Positions 18,235 to 27,891 of a stretch of DNA of 64,000 nucleotides are shown here, piece after piece. Source of the DNA: Kovacikia minuta CCNUW1 (GTDB taxonomy: Bacteria; Cyanobacteriota; Cyanobacteriia; Leptolyngbyales; Leptolyngbyaceae). The notes under the pieces were generated by a model. The model worked only from the letters and a program-made list of their open reading frames with translations. It made no database searches and was not told where the DNA came from. Both the position numbers and the translations under genes were made by a program. The stretch lies in assembly GCF_020091585.1 (NCBI RefSeq), contig NZ_CP083582.1:62001-126000 (forward strand). Reading direction: 5' to 3'. Numbering within the stretch: position 1 is the stretch's first letter; the number at the start of each line of letters is the position of its first letter.

Positions 18235-19893
18235 TTACTGCCAAACAAACACCTTGGCTTCCCACTCACCCAGATCGATGACGAGTTCATCGTTACCGGA
18301 CTCCAGATCATAGTCGCTCGTCCATTCGTGCCACTTGCCGTTGGCGGGGAAGTTGGGGATGGTGTAGCCTGCCAGGAATTGATCGGAGAAGTTGGCAACG
18401 ACGACGACACGGGAACCCTCATCGTTCCAGCGGGTGTATGCCAGCACTTTGGTGTCGGGGTTTTCGTGGAAGAAGTCGATATTCTCGGTGTAGAGGGCGT
18501 GGTTTTCTTTCCGCAGGCGAATCAGTCCCTTATAGAACTCAAACAGATTGCGATTGAGGTCGCCATCAAGCAAAGTCCAGTCTATTTTTGCTTGATCGGG
18601 AGTTTTGTATTTGTATTCGCCAAATTCTTCGCCCATCCAAATCATGGGTACGCCCATTGCGGTCAGAACCAGCACCGCTCCCAGCTTTCTGCGGCGGAAG
18701 GCGGCTTCACCCAGGATGCCCCGATCGCCCAACTCTGCCATGACATGGTTGTGGTCGTGGTTGGTCAGGTAGTTGACCACATTGGTTGCGCCCAAAAAGC
18801 CCTGCCTCTTAGCATCCAGCACATCTTTCAACCGTTCCAAATCAAAAGTGTCGCCTGCGATGTGCTCCAACACACAGTGATAGAAACTGTCGTGCCAGCA
18901 GCCATCCATTGGTCCATCGACGTTGGTAATGCTGGTGGTTTCGGGGATGTGCTCCGCAATGTTGTAAAAGGGCTTGGCACCCGCGGTTTTTTTCGCCTCT
19001 TCGACAATCCAGTGCATGAAGTCGTAGTTGGCGATTTGCCGTGCGGCATCGTAGCGAATACCGTCGATGTGGAATTCCTGAATCCAGTAGCGCACGACAT
19101 CACCGATAAAGCGACGAGCAGGATAGGTTTCCATGTTTTCGTCGTAGTGTTCGTAGTTGAACTCTGGACCCCAGTTGTTATCCGGATCGCGGGGTTCGTG
19201 GTGATACCAGTAATCATGGTCGATTTGAGTCAGGGGAGAGGAAGCCTCAGAGTGGTTATAAATCCCATCCATGATGACCCGAATGCCCCGCGCATGGCAT
19301 TCATCAATCAACCGCTTCAGCCCGGCTGTGGAACCGTAGCTAGACTCCGCAGCAAAGAAGTGGCGGGGGTTGTAGCCCCAACTGTAGTCACCGGGATATT
19401 CTTTTACAGGCATTAGTTCGATCGCGTTAATTCCCAGGTCGCAGAGGTAATCCAGCCGCTCAACCACATGCTTGTATTGTCCTCGTGCGTGCGGATCATC
19501 CTCACCCCCGGTAAAGTCTGCCACATGCAACTCATAAATCACTAACTCGTGATCGGAGGGAAGGGGTTTGTCATCGTGCTGCCACACGTAAGTATCAACA
19601 ATTCGCTCACCGTCTTTAATCCAAACAATGCCGTTTTCCTCGGAGCTATGACCGTCCACATTGGTTGCATAAGGATCGGTTACATCCACCCACTGATCGG
19701 GTTCAAAAAACCAACTTTTGGACTGTACCCGAAACTTGTACTGATATTCCCCGTCCTCTAAATCAACCGTTACCCGAAAATACCCATCTTTTCCTTTCTT
19801 CATCGGGATCTCTTTCCAGTCAGAGAAAGAGCCGATCAATGCTGCACCTTTGTTATAAGGAGCAAATAGATTGAATTCAATAGGACTTGCCAT
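18235..19893 (-). CDS. GH13 alpha-amylase family glycosidase (copy 2)
   Basis: A 552-aa paralogue of the downstream gene with the same architecture: N-terminal immunoglobulin-like glycogen-binding-type module (FNLFAPYNKGAALIGSFSDW), then the barrel with VIMDGIYNHSE, DGIRYDAARQI (nucleophile), YNIAEHIPE (acid/base) and NYLTNHDHNHV (third Asp). The two proteins look about 60% identical by eye. The pair probably arose by tandem duplication and then diverged in the substrate loops. No signal peptide; cytosolic glucan metabolism inferred. A start at 19893 with a weak AGGAGC upstream is reasonable. Confidence 0.9.
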   Translation of the reverse strand: MASPIEFNLFAPYNKGAALIGSFSDWKEIPMKKGKDGYFRVTVDLEDGEYQYKFRVQSKSWFFEPDQWVDVTDPYATNVDGHSSEENGIVWIKDGERIVDTYVWQHDDKPLPSDHELVIYELHVADFTGGEDDPHARGQYKHVVERLDYLCDLGINAIELMPVKEYPGDYSWGYNPRHFFAAESSYGSTAGLKRLIDECHARGIRVIMDGIYNHSEASSPLTQIDHDYWYHHEPRDPDNNWGPEFNYEHYDENMETYPARRFIGDVVRYWIQEFHIDGIRYDAARQIANYDFMHWIVEEAKKTAGAKPFYNIAEHIPETTSITNVDGPMDGCWHDSFYHCVLEHIAGDTFDLERLKDVLDAKRQGFLGATNVVNYLTNHDHNHVMAELGDRGILGEAAFRRRKLGAVLVLTAMGVPMIWMGEEFGEYKYKTPDQAKIDWTLLDGDLNRNLFEFYKGLIRLRKENHALYTENIDFFHENPDTKVLAYTRWNDEGSRVVVVANFSDQFLAGYTIPNFPANGKWHEWTSDYDLESGNDELVIDLGEWEAKVFVWQ

Positions 19894-20092
19894 GTAGCTC
19901 CTGAATACATAATTTGTTTAGGAATTGATGGCAGCATTCTCTAATTTTTTGCTCTCACTAAACATCCTGCTAACGAGAGAACATCTCTTTTCTAGAAAAT
20001 CTAATTTATGTCTGAAGGGATATAACTTCCGGCATAGTAGTAATCAGGGTAGTAGAGGGGACAGAGGTCAGAAGATGGGGAAGGAGATAGGG

Positions 20093-21712
20093 ATGGCTGG
20101 GTGTAAGCAAAGATTTTGGAGCTTGAGACGGAAAGGCATTGCTTCTGCATTTGTAGGCATGGTGATGTTAGGCGTCCAAGGAAACGCAAAAAGCATGAAC
20201 CAGGAGTCATGGTTTAGGAGCCAAAACTCAAAATTGTCTCAACCATTAGCTCTCAGCGCTCAACCTTCAACTTCAACTCAAAACTCAAAACTCAAAACTC
20301 AAAACTTAAAACTCATTTCGCAGGCGCAACCGATCGCCAACCCAATCTGTCCAGCCCAGTTGGGGAGAGCGATTAACCGCATCAGCGATCGGGTGGGGGG
20401 TGCCCGTTGGGGAATTTTGGTGCAAACGTTGGGGAATCGTGCGAATCGCAAAACCTTGTTTTCGCGTAACCCAACAACGCTTTTGATCCCAGCTTCCAAC
20501 AACAAGCTATTGACCACTGCCGCTGTGCTAACAAAGCTGGGTGCCGAGTACCGCATTCGCACTTCGGTTTATGGTGAAGGCACCGATCCCTCCCTGGCAA
20601 CGTTGAGAATTGTCGGTCGGGGTGATCCGAGTCTTACGACAGCTCAGCTAACAAGCCTGACCCAGCAGTTGCGCCAAAAAGGGATTCAGCAAGTGACGCA
20701 ACTCATTGGAGATGACACCTATTTTCGAGGGGCTGCGAGCAATCCCGATTGGGATCGGGAGGATACGCTCACAGGGTATGGCGCGCCCGTCAACAGCTTG
20801 ATGCTGAATCAAAACGGGATTGGACTGACGCTCTTTCCACAACGGGTCGGGCAGCCGTTACGCGTGCAGTGGAATGATCCAACCGATCGGGAACAGTGGC
20901 GTCTGAATAACCGTTCAGTCACCGTTTCGGCGAGTTCAGGGGAATATGTGGACGCGTACCGGGATGCGAATCAACGGATGATTTGGGTGGAGGGACAACT
21001 GCGGGCGGGTTCTGACCCGGAACCTGTTGCCGTATCGGTTCCCAATCCCGGCAATTATCTGGTGGCAAAGTTCCGCACTGCTCTGGAAACCGCCAGGGTT
21101 ACGGTTGCCAGCAGTACGGTTGTAAAATCGACGCCAACGCCTCCGGGACTGGTGGAACTGGGGGCGATCGATTCTCCTCCCCTATCCCAACTGCTGGTTG
21201 AAACCAATCGGGAAAGCAACAATATCTACGCTGAAGCACTTCTGAAAACCCTGGGACGGATTCAAACTCCGACGAATCTGAATGCTACAGGCAGTGGCAT
21301 TGCTGCGGTTCAAACCGTCCTTTCAAGCCTGGGGGTAAACTCCACGTTGTATACAATGGTTGATGGATCGGGCTTGGCGGATCGCAATCGAGCCAGCACA
21401 GAAGCCCTGGTGCAGACCCTCCAGGCAATGGCTGAAAGCCCCAATGCCCAGGTTTACCGGGACTCGCTGGCGATCGCGGGCATCAACGGCACCTTGAACA
21501 AGCGCTTTCGCGGGACTCCCGTGCAGGGAAACTTGCTGGGTAAAACGGGTACGATTTCAGGGGTTGTCTCCCTTTCTGGCTATCTCACTCCACCCAATTA
21601 CCCACCGCTGGCCCTGAGTATCCTGGTCAATCACTCCAGCGGCTCTGCTGCAACCATTCGCAGTGCCGTCGATGAAATTGTCCTGCTGCTGGCTCGGTTG
21701 CGATCGTGTTAA
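20093..21712 (+). CDS. dacB: D-alanyl-D-alanine carboxypeptidase/endopeptidase (PBP4 type)
   Basis: Class C low-molecular-mass penicillin-binding protein that trims peptidoglycan cross-links and stem peptides in the periplasm. Catalytic motifs: S-x-x-K in PASNNKLLTTAAV, S-x-N in RESNNIYAEALLK, K-T-G in LLGKTGTISGVV. I placed the start at ATG 20093 because AAGGAG sits about 7 nt upstream and the protein then begins with a signal peptide (KQRFWSLRRKGIASAFVGMVMLGVQGNA); the open frame extends to 19925. Residues about 43-75 are low-complexity (SQNSKL, TQNSKLKTQNLKL), encoded by ACTCAAA heptamers, between the signal peptide and the catalytic domain. Confidence 0.92.
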   Translation: MAGCKQRFWSLRRKGIASAFVGMVMLGVQGNAKSMNQESWFRSQNSKLSQPLALSAQPSTSTQNSKLKTQNLKLISQAQPIANPICPAQLGRAINRISDRVGGARWGILVQTLGNRANRKTLFSRNPTTLLIPASNNKLLTTAAVLTKLGAEYRIRTSVYGEGTDPSLATLRIVGRGDPSLTTAQLTSLTQQLRQKGIQQVTQLIGDDTYFRGAASNPDWDREDTLTGYGAPVNSLMLNQNGIGLTLFPQRVGQPLRVQWNDPTDREQWRLNNRSVTVSASSGEYVDAYRDANQRMIWVEGQLRAGSDPEPVAVSVPNPGNYLVAKFRTALETARVTVASSTVVKSTPTPPGLVELGAIDSPPLSQLLVETNRESNNIYAEALLKTLGRIQTPTNLNATGSGIAAVQTVLSSLGVNSTLYTMVDGSGLADRNRASTEALVQTLQAMAESPNAQVYRDSLAIAGINGTLNKRFRGTPVQGNLLGKTGTISGVVSLSGYLTPPNYPPLALSILVNHSSGSAATIRSAVDEIVLLLARLRSC

Positions 21713-21879
21713 AAACAACCAACTCTTTACACCGTTTTCCAGGGATTTAGCCCCAGCCCTGGGGGTGAGGCGTGGGGTGGGGTGAATCCCAATGAAACGG
21801 GGTGCAAGATACCGTTGCCCAGACCGTGGCGCAACCAGGCACATAGCAGCATCAGGGGGGATGCCAAAAACCGCCCTTC

Positions 21880-22923
21880 TCACTCATTTTCCCTGGCCGC
21901 AGGGACATTCTCAGCATCGGGTTGAGGGGAAGTGTCCAGGCAACTAAAGACTCGATTTCGTCCAGCAGCCTTGGCTTGCAGCAGGTTCTGGTCGGCTCGC
22001 TGCAACAAACTGGCTCCCCTGGAATCGTCTACATGCTTGAGGGAAGCTGTTCCCGCGCTGATTGTCAGATTCAGATCTAAATTTTCCTCAATAGCAAAGG
22101 ACTGATCGCTAATTAGACGGCAAAGACGGCGAGCGACCAACAACGCTTCTTGCTGGTCGGTGTTACTCAAAATAATGACAAATTCTTCCCCACCGTAACG
22201 AAATAAAGTGTCTCGAAATCGGAGGTTGTGACGCAGACGGCTGGAAATGAGCTGAAGGGCACGATCGCCCACGGGATGCCCATAGGTATCATTAATGGCT
22301 TTGAAGTAGTCCACATCCAGCATCACCAGGCTCAGCGGCTCGGCACGGGCACGGGCGTTTGCCACTTGCCGGGGTAGTTCCCAATCCAGAGCGCGGCGAT
22401 TGTTGAGTTCTGTCAGCGGGTCAGAAAGGGCGATCGCCGACAGAATATCATTGGTGCGCATCAGTTCCCGATGGTTCTTGACCATCTGTAGTCCCGATAC
22501 AATTTGCGCTCGCAACAAACGATCCTGTTGCAGAAGAATTTCTTTCTCCAGAATTTCTCCGTGGGGATCGTTTTGAGGTAGCCACAGGTAGGCATCTGCA
22601 CCATTTTCCAGGGCCTCAATGCGGCAGTCCATTTCCCAATTCCGATCTAGCCAGGCACGCTCTAGCATTTGAACTGGAGAGTCCAGCACAATGCAATAAA
22701 TCCAGGCGAGTCTCGCCTGATCCTTAATCTGGCGGCAGAGTTCCAGTCCACCAGGTAAATTTCCTTGAAGGATAATGAGATCGGGCTGCTGCGCTTGAAT
22801 TAACGGCACAGCTTCGCTAGGGGTGGGGGCAACCTCTACCGTACAGCTAACCAGGTTACGAATTCGATTCAGAAGTGTTGATAAGAAGTCATCACCTCCG
22901 ACTAACAGAATCGAAGCTTCCAT
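21880..22923 (-). CDS. Diguanylate cyclase with degenerate receiver domain
   Basis: A 347-aa protein. Residues 1-125 resemble a CheY-like receiver (ILLVGGDDFLSTLLNRIRNL, PDLIILQGNLPGG). The usual phospho-acceptor Asp in this strand is Gln, so phosphorylation in the normal way is unlikely. Residues about 165-330 form a GGDEF domain with the intact catalytic motif YGGEEFVII and upstream DVDYFKAINDTYGHPVGD, so it should make cyclic di-GMP from two GTP. The inhibitory-site motif RxxD is not evident. Cytosolic. What it senses is unknown. Confidence 0.92.
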   Translation of the reverse strand: MEASILLVGGDDFLSTLLNRIRNLVSCTVEVAPTPSEAVPLIQAQQPDLIILQGNLPGGLELCRQIKDQARLAWIYCIVLDSPVQMLERAWLDRNWEMDCRIEALENGADAYLWLPQNDPHGEILEKEILLQQDRLLRAQIVSGLQMVKNHRELMRTNDILSAIALSDPLTELNNRRALDWELPRQVANARARAEPLSLVMLDVDYFKAINDTYGHPVGDRALQLISSRLRHNLRFRDTLFRYGGEEFVIILSNTDQQEALLVARRLCRLISDQSFAIEENLDLNLTISAGTASLKHVDDSRGASLLQRADQNLLQAKAAGRNRVFSCLDTSPQPDAENVPAARENE

Positions 22924-23327
22924 TGGCGTTTCAGCAGCCTAGTCGAATCCAATCCATGACTTCACTAAGGTACAGGGAATTGTAATGTTGGGAGCATCCA
23001 TAATAAACGATTTGACAAGAGGGGACAGAACCCCAACGAGTTCTGTAGGCGGTTATTCTTGCAGGAAGACAGGGGATACCCCACAACCTCTCCTCAGGAA
23101 ACTGATAAAAAGTACTGAGACAAAAAGCTACAACTTGCGAGCCAGGTGTTCTGGCTAATTCTAGAATGCCCATTTAAGCGGCTAAATAGATCTTTATTTC
23201 CGTAAGATTTTGTGGGGAGCTTCGTAAACCTGATTGTTCCATTCAGCAAATGCTCACTATCAGCCGTCAGCTGTAGCTATCCGTCAGCTGTAGCGATAAG
23301 GAAGTGGCTCCTGGTATTTAGGGGTCC
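22924..23327. other. Intergenic stretch, 404 bp
   Basis: Between the diguanylate cyclase start and the Nudix gene end. Contains a direct repeat of CCGTCAGCTGTAGC at about 23264 and 23281. The diguanylate cyclase promoter is expected at 22924-23000. The 80- and 64-codon frames here look like chance. Confidence 0.5.
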
Positions 23328-23768
23328 CTACGTATCCAAAAAATCCAGCAAGATCCTCTGGTGCAGGTTGCCTAGAGGACGAACCTGTTGCGCTCGTAGC
23401 GAGTAGCGATCGCCCCTGCGGATTTCTTCAGGTGTCCAAAGGTCCAAATCCCATCCTTCCTTGAGGATCAGCTTGTCCATGTCCACCTCTAGCTCTCCCT
23501 GGTAAACGTGGCGAATTGCCCGATCGTCGGCATAACAACCAAATATCTTTAACACGGGGGGCGCATAGCTGATTTCTTCTAGTAACTCCCGTCGCATCGC
23601 ATCATCTGTGCTCTCACCGGGTTCAACATGTCCACCAAACAAAGCCCATTGTCCAGGGTAAAAAATCCCTGGAATGTCATCTCGCAGTTGGAGCAAAAAC
23701 CGACTTCCGTACCGGAGGATGGCGATGGCTACCTGGGGGCGATCGCTGGAATTCTCGCTGGGGTTCAT
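23328..23768 (-). CDS. Nudix hydrolase
   Basis: A 146-aa protein with a clear Nudix box GGHVEPGESTDDAMRRELLEEI (G, E and the REUxEE metal-binding helix all present), within the strand-helix fold starting VAIAILRYGSRFLLQLRDD. It hydrolyses a nucleoside diphosphate linked to another group with Mg2+; the substrate is not evident. Its start overlaps the stop of the upstream lipoprotein gene by 4 nt, so the two are translationally coupled. Cytosolic. Confidence 0.92.
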   Translation of the reverse strand: MNPSENSSDRPQVAIAILRYGSRFLLQLRDDIPGIFYPGQWALFGGHVEPGESTDDAMRRELLEEISYAPPVLKIFGCYADDRAIRHVYQGELEVDMDKLILKEGWDLDLWTPEEIRRGDRYSLRAQQVRPLGNLHQRILLDFLDT

Positions 23769-24184
23769 TGAATTCCACCCTTTTGAGCTGGAGTGGGTTG
23801 GAGTTGCTCTTGCTGTTCGACGTAGACTGCTCCTTGCTCCTTGCCATTGAGCTGAATTTTTTGGTGGCGCAGCTTGCCCTTAATCACAACTTCGTCCCCC
23901 TGTTGGGGCACAGGTTGCTTCGTCAAAATCCAGATGCTACCTGTTGCATCCTGAAGTTCGTAGGCGGTTCTAGACAGAAGGGGGGCTTGCCTGCCAACCT
24001 TGCCTTTGAGATAGAGGGTTGCACCAACATTGGGTTGTTTCTGAATCGACTGAATATTCTCAACCGTAGCGGCAGCCTGAACAGCCTTCAAGCTTTCCAC
24101 TGTTGGTTGGCTATATTGGCTACAGCCCATCGCTCCCCCTAGAACAACAGTTGCCGCCAGCCAATTCCAGAGTTTGGGAAGCAT
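23765..24184 (-). CDS. Putative lipoprotein with OB-fold domain
   Basis: From ATG 24184 the protein is 139 aa with a signal peptide and lipobox (WLAATVVLGGAMGCSQ), implying a lipid-anchored periplasmic protein. The mature part has an OB-fold-like run: VGATLYLKGKVGRQAPLL, YELQDATGSIWIL, GDEVVIKGKLR. Related bacterial OB-fold lipoproteins exist but no function is assigned. The frame extends to 24355, but the added 57 residues have no conserved look. It overlaps the downstream Nudix gene by 4 nt. Confidence 0.75.
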   Translation of the reverse strand: MLPKLWNWLAATVVLGGAMGCSQYSQPTVESLKAVQAAATVENIQSIQKQPNVGATLYLKGKVGRQAPLLSRTAYELQDATGSIWILTKQPVPQQGDEVVIKGKLRHQKIQLNGKEQGAVYVEQQEQLQPTPAQKGGIQ

Positions 24185-24517
24185 TGGCAGAGGAGTATGT
24201 TTTCTGGGGCAGTTGGGCGCAGCGGAGTTAGCGGGGGGGGGATAGGAATACCTCATGTCAGGAATGTGGCTTTCTGGACGCGGAGTCTTGAATGGACAAC
24301 GGATTTTTCTCGAAATTTCATGGGTAGCGCGGCGAATAACTTGGCTAGAAGACACTGTTTGCAGGGAAAAATGGCTGTAGAATTTGCGAAACTGGTGAAG
24401 ATTAGGGTCTGGTCTCTGGAACTGTCCAAACTATTGTCTTTATTAAGTCTAAAGTCTGGATAGCAGAGACTTTGTTATTTCATCCAATATTCAAACAGCG
24501 ATCGCCCCATTTTACCC
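24185..24517. other. Divergent promoter region, 333 bp
   Basis: Between the lipoprotein gene (minus) and folD (plus); promoters in both directions are expected. A G-run (GGGGGGGG) lies at about 24233-24241. No RNA gene or repeat recognised. Confidence 0.4.
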
Positions 24518-25393
24518 ATGTCTTCAATCGCCCAATTGCTCGATGGCAAAACCCTGGCTCAAACCGTTCAAGCAGAGCTAACAGAACAGGTTCAATCATT
24601 GCAAGCGCAAATCGGTCGCCCACCGGGTCTGGCGGTGCTGATGGTAGGGGATAATCCTGCCAGTGCTGCCTACGTGCGGAATAAGGAACGGGCTTGTACG
24701 AATGTTGGCATTGCTTCTTTTGGTAAGCATTTTCCTTCCGCAACGACCCAAAAGGAACTGGAACAGGTCATTGACTCGCTCAACCAGGACGATCGGGTAG
24801 ATGGCATCCTGGTACAACTGCCCCTTCCCAACCACCTGGATGCGGTTGCCCTATTGAACCGAATTCACCCGGATAAGGATGCGGACGGACTTCACCCTGT
24901 CAATATGGGGCGACTGATGCGGGGCGAAACAGGTTTACGAAGTTGCACCCCTGCGGGGGTCATGCGCCTATTACAGGAATACAAAGTTGAGCCGAAAGGA
25001 AAACAGGCCGTTGTCATTGGTCGTAGCATTCTGGTTGGTAAACCAATGGCGCTGATGCTGCTAGAGGCAGATGCAACCGTGACGATCGCCCATTCTAGAA
25101 CACCTGACCTGGGGGCGATCGCCCGTAGTGCCGATATCCTGGTTGCAGCAGTCGGTCGCCCCTATCTGATTACAGGGGAAATGGTCAAACCGGGAGCGGT
25201 CGTCGTCGATGTCGGCATGAACCGAATCATCGACTATGAGGGAAAATCTCGCCTGGTCGGGGATGTGGACTTCGATTCGGTGCAGCAGGTTGCCTCGTTG
25301 ATCACCCCTGTTCCTGGTGGGGTTGGCCCCATGACCGTTGCCATGCTGCTACATAACACCGTCCAGAGCTGCCGACTAAGTTTTGAGGTTTGA
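24518..25393 (+). CDS. folD: Bifunctional methylenetetrahydrofolate dehydrogenase/cyclohydrolase
   Basis: Interconverts 5,10-methylene-, methenyl- and 10-formyl-tetrahydrofolate in one-carbon metabolism; NADP-dependent, cytosolic. Visible signatures: [17 protein letters not shown] (catalytic Lys), [28 protein letters not shown] (Rossmann loop), and [15 protein letters not shown] near the C-terminus. At 291 aa it is the normal length. The ATG start is followed by typical [13 protein letters not shown]. It is followed by crtE and a PAP2-like gene in the same direction, a usual cyanobacterial order. Confidence 0.97.
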   Translation: MSSIAQLLDGKTLAQTVQAELTEQVQSLQAQIGRPPGLAVLMVGDNPASAAYVRNKERACTNVGIASFGKHFPSATTQKELEQVIDSLNQDDRVDGILVQLPLPNHLDAVALLNRIHPDKDADGLHPVNMGRLMRGETGLRSCTPAGVMRLLQEYKVEPKGKQAVVIGRSILVGKPMALMLLEADATVTIAHSRTPDLGAIARSADILVAAVGRPYLITGEMVKPGAVVVDVGMNRIIDYEGKSRLVGDVDFDSVQQVASLITPVPGGVGPMTVAMLLHNTVQSCRLSFEV

Positions 25394-25520
25394 AGTGGGG
25401 TGGCGGGTGGCGGGTGGCGGGTGTGGTAGAGAGTTTTGAGTTTTGAGTTCTAAGTTTTACTAGCCCCTGACACCTACCACCTACCACCTGACACCTACCA
25501 CCTACTACCTGATTCCGAAT
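25394..25520. repeat. STRR island
   Basis: GGCGGGT, TTTTGAG and CACCTAC heptamers, each repeated two to five times, between folD and crtE. Confidence 0.8.
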
Positions 25521-25618
25521 CAATGTCGCAGGGGTGCATAAAGCTCCGTAAAATGATGAGGAGTAGAAAACTCCGTGTGACTAAGTGTAACGGAATGATA
25601 ACTGGGAGGGATAGAGGA

Positions 25619-26545
25619 ATGGTATTTACGGACGAAGTGCAAGCGTCCCAGCAAGACTCTCGCTTTGATTTGCTGGCTTATCTGGCAGAACGTCAGACTT
25701 TGGTGGAAGCTGCGCTAGACCGATCGCTGCCGGTCATCTATCCCCAGAAGATCTATGAAGCAATGCGCTACTCGCTGCTGGCGGGCGGTAAGCGCCTGCG
25801 TCCCATCCTCTGTCTGGCAACCTCTGAGCTGGCGGGTGGCACCCTGGAAATGGCAATGCCAACCGCCTGTGCGCTGGAAATGATCCACACCATGTCGCTG
25901 ATCCACGATGATCTGCCAGCGATGGATAACGATGACTACCGACGGGGTAAGCTGACCAACCATAAAGTTTTTGGAGAAGATATTGCAATTTTGGCGGGTG
26001 ATGGATTGCTGGCTTACGCCTTTGAGCATGTCGCGGTGGAATCCAAGCAGGTGCCAGCAGATCGCCTCCTGCGAATTGTGGCAATCCTGGGGCGGGCAGT
26101 GGGGGCTGCCGGACTGGTTGGAGGGCAAGTTGTTGATCTGGAGTCGGAAGGAAAAACGGATGTTTCCCTGGAAACGTTAAATTTTATCCACAATCACAAG
26201 ACAGCAGCATTATTAGAAGCATCGGTAATTTCAGGCGCAATTTTGGCAGGAGCCGCCGAGTGTGATGTGCAACGGCTTTCCCGGTATGCCAAAAATATTG
26301 GGCTGGCGTTTCAAATTGTGGATGATATTCTGGACATCACCGCGACCCAGGAAGAACTGGGCAAAACCGCCGGTAAAGACCTTCAGGCACAGAAAGCAAC
26401 TTACCCCAGCATTTGGGGTTTGGAGGAATCTAGACATCAGGCTCAGTCTTTGATTAAAGATGCGAAGGCGGAGCTGGCAGAATTTGGAGCACCTGCCCGC
26501 CCCTTGATGGCGATCGCAGATTTTATTACAGCAAGAAGCCACTAG
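25619..26545 (+). CDS. crtE: Geranylgeranyl diphosphate synthase
   Basis: Trans-prenyltransferase that extends allylic diphosphates with isopentenyl diphosphate to GGPP, the precursor for carotenoids, phytol and quinone tails. First aspartate-rich motif [10 protein letters not shown], second DDILD, plus [11 protein letters not shown] and [14 protein letters not shown] set the start at ATG 25619 ([12 protein letters not shown]), preceded by GAGGGATAGAGG, giving 308 aa, the family's usual length; the open frame extends up to 25523. FARM spacing fits a long-chain (C20) product, inferred from the cyanobacterial context. Confidence 0.94.
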   Translation: MVFTDEVQASQQDSRFDLLAYLAERQTLVEAALDRSLPVIYPQKIYEAMRYSLLAGGKRLRPILCLATSELAGGTLEMAMPTACALEMIHTMSLIHDDLPAMDNDDYRRGKLTNHKVFGEDIAILAGDGLLAYAFEHVAVESKQVPADRLLRIVAILGRAVGAAGLVGGQVVDLESEGKTDVSLETLNFIHNHKTAALLEASVISGAILAGAAECDVQRLSRYAKNIGLAFQIVDDILDITATQEELGKTAGKDLQAQKATYPSIWGLEESRHQAQSLIKDAKAELAEFGAPARPLMAIADFITARSH

Positions 26546-26642
26546 GTCAGAAAGGATAAGGGATGAAGGGTAAAAGCTAACAGACTATTTATCCTTCATC
26601 CCTTATCCTTTATCCTTTCTCTATCCCCTACCCCTAAACGAC

Positions 26643-27099
26643 ATGCAGGATTTTGGCGACATCATCAACAACCGGGTGTTACTGGTTGCACTTGTGGCTT
26701 GTGTGACAGCTCAAGCGTTGAAGCTCGTGGTTGATCTTGGCAAAAATCGGAAGGTCAATACACGGGTGCTGGTGGAAACAGGGGGAATGCCCAGTGCCCC
26801 ATTCAGCATTGGTCACGGCACTGGCAACAGGAGTGGGGCAAACGATCGGCTGGTCAACTCCTGAGTTTGCGATCGCCTTTGTCTTTGCCATTATCGTCAT
26901 GTATGATGCGGCGGGTGTGCGGCAGGCAGCAGGCAAACAAGCCCGCATATTGAACCAGATCATTGACGAGTTTTTTCAGGAAGACAGCCAGTTCAACGAA
27001 GATCGGCTAAAAGAACTTTTGGGGCATACCCCTTTCCAGGTGATTGTCGGTTCCATTTTGGGAATTGTAATTTCCTGGATTGCGGAGTTTTCCTATTGA
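26643..27099 (+). pseudogene. Divergent PAP2 family membrane protein, frameshifted
   Basis: Small integral-membrane protein of the YuiD/divergent-PAP2 family. N-terminal part MQDFGDIINNRVLLVALVAC...VLVETGGMPSA, then after the break HSALVTALATGVGQTIGWS, FAIAFVFAIIVMYDAAGVRQAAG and GHTPFQVIVGSILGIVISWI. The frame breaks at about 26800-26803, where GCCCC has one C too many; removing it restores the family motif GGMPSAHSALV and a 151-aa protein. It follows crtE, as in other cyanobacteria. Function unknown; lipid phosphatase activity is uncertain for this subfamily. Confidence 0.85.
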
Positions 27100-27161
27100 A
27101 TGGGGGGTGAGTACCCCTTATAGAATGCCTGATGTTAGACCTTGAGTTTAATGACTAAGAT

Positions 27162-27710
27162 ATGTACAAGTTTGCAGCGGCTTCAGAGAACGAACCCCTC
27201 GTGTTTGGCTCTGCTCAACCGAGATATAGCGATCAGCAAGTTAATCAATGGATTGAGTTCATGCAAAATCAAGACATCAAGCGTGTCTGTTGCTTGCTGA
27301 CTGAGTTTCAACTGATTCGCTACACAAATTTGCTTGAAGTTTACCGACAGACTTTCGGGATTGACCGGGTTTGTTGGGCACCCATCCACGATTTTCAGCT
27401 TGTCAGACTGAATATGCTAATGGGTCAGGTTCTGCCATTCCTGGTTGCTGCTGACCAGAGCCATGAGAAAGTAGTCGTACATTGCTCTGGCGGCGTTGGG
27501 CGCACTGGGCAAATTTTAGCGGCTTGGCTTGTAGCTAGACGAGGATTCTCGAACGAAGCCGCGATCTCCGCTGTTAAACGAACCGGGAGGAACCCTTATG
27601 AGGCAGTCATTGTAGCCCCCTTCAAAGGTCTAAATCCCTGGAAAGTGGCTGCTGAACTCAATACGCTACTGGACAAGTGCAGGTGTAGCCAGGAATCCTG
27701 TACAAAATGA
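27162..27710 (+). CDS. Protein-tyrosine/dual-specificity phosphatase family protein
   Basis: A 182-aa cysteine phosphatase. The P-loop VVVHCSGGVGRTGQ contains the Cys-X5-Arg catalytic signature. Upstream, QVNQWIEFMQNQDIKRVCCLL and the general-acid region HDFQL are as expected for atypical dual-specificity phosphatases. Substrate could be a phosphoprotein or other phosphoester. Cytosolic, no signal. It stands alone after the PAP2-like gene; whether it belongs to that transcript is unclear (63-bp gap). Confidence 0.88.
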   Translation: MYKFAAASENEPLVFGSAQPRYSDQQVNQWIEFMQNQDIKRVCCLLTEFQLIRYTNLLEVYRQTFGIDRVCWAPIHDFQLVRLNMLMGQVLPFLVAADQSHEKVVVHCSGGVGRTGQILAAWLVARRGFSNEAAISAVKRTGRNPYEAVIVAPFKGLNPWKVAAELNTLLDKCRCSQESCTK

Positions 27711-27734
27711 ACCCCAATGTTGGTAGGTAAGTCG

Positions 27735-27835
27735 GAGGGCGCAATTTAAAGATAAGACCTGTGTAGGTTGGCTTGAGGCGCAAAACCCAATGTCAGCATG
27801 GGTTACGCGATCGCTAACCCATCCTACATTTTATT
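27735..27835. repeat. Dispersed intergenic repeat (family R4)
   Basis: GGCGCAATTTAAAGATAAGA, then GTAGGTTGGCTTGAGGCGCA and AAACCCAA/ACCCATCC arms. A related copy lies at about 33018-33085 (GGCGCAATTAAAGATAACAT and GGGTTGAGG...AAACCCAAC). Intergenic inverted-repeat element without coding capacity. Confidence 0.6.
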
Positions 27836-27891
27836 CCTACATTTTATTGCAATGACCTACTTAGCTAATGAGCTTTAAAGTCCACACTCTA

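Noticed and set aside
18226-19416. 396-codon plus-strand frame opposite GH13 copy 2
   Set aside because: Antisense to a gene with intact catalytic motifs; hydrophobic low-information protein.
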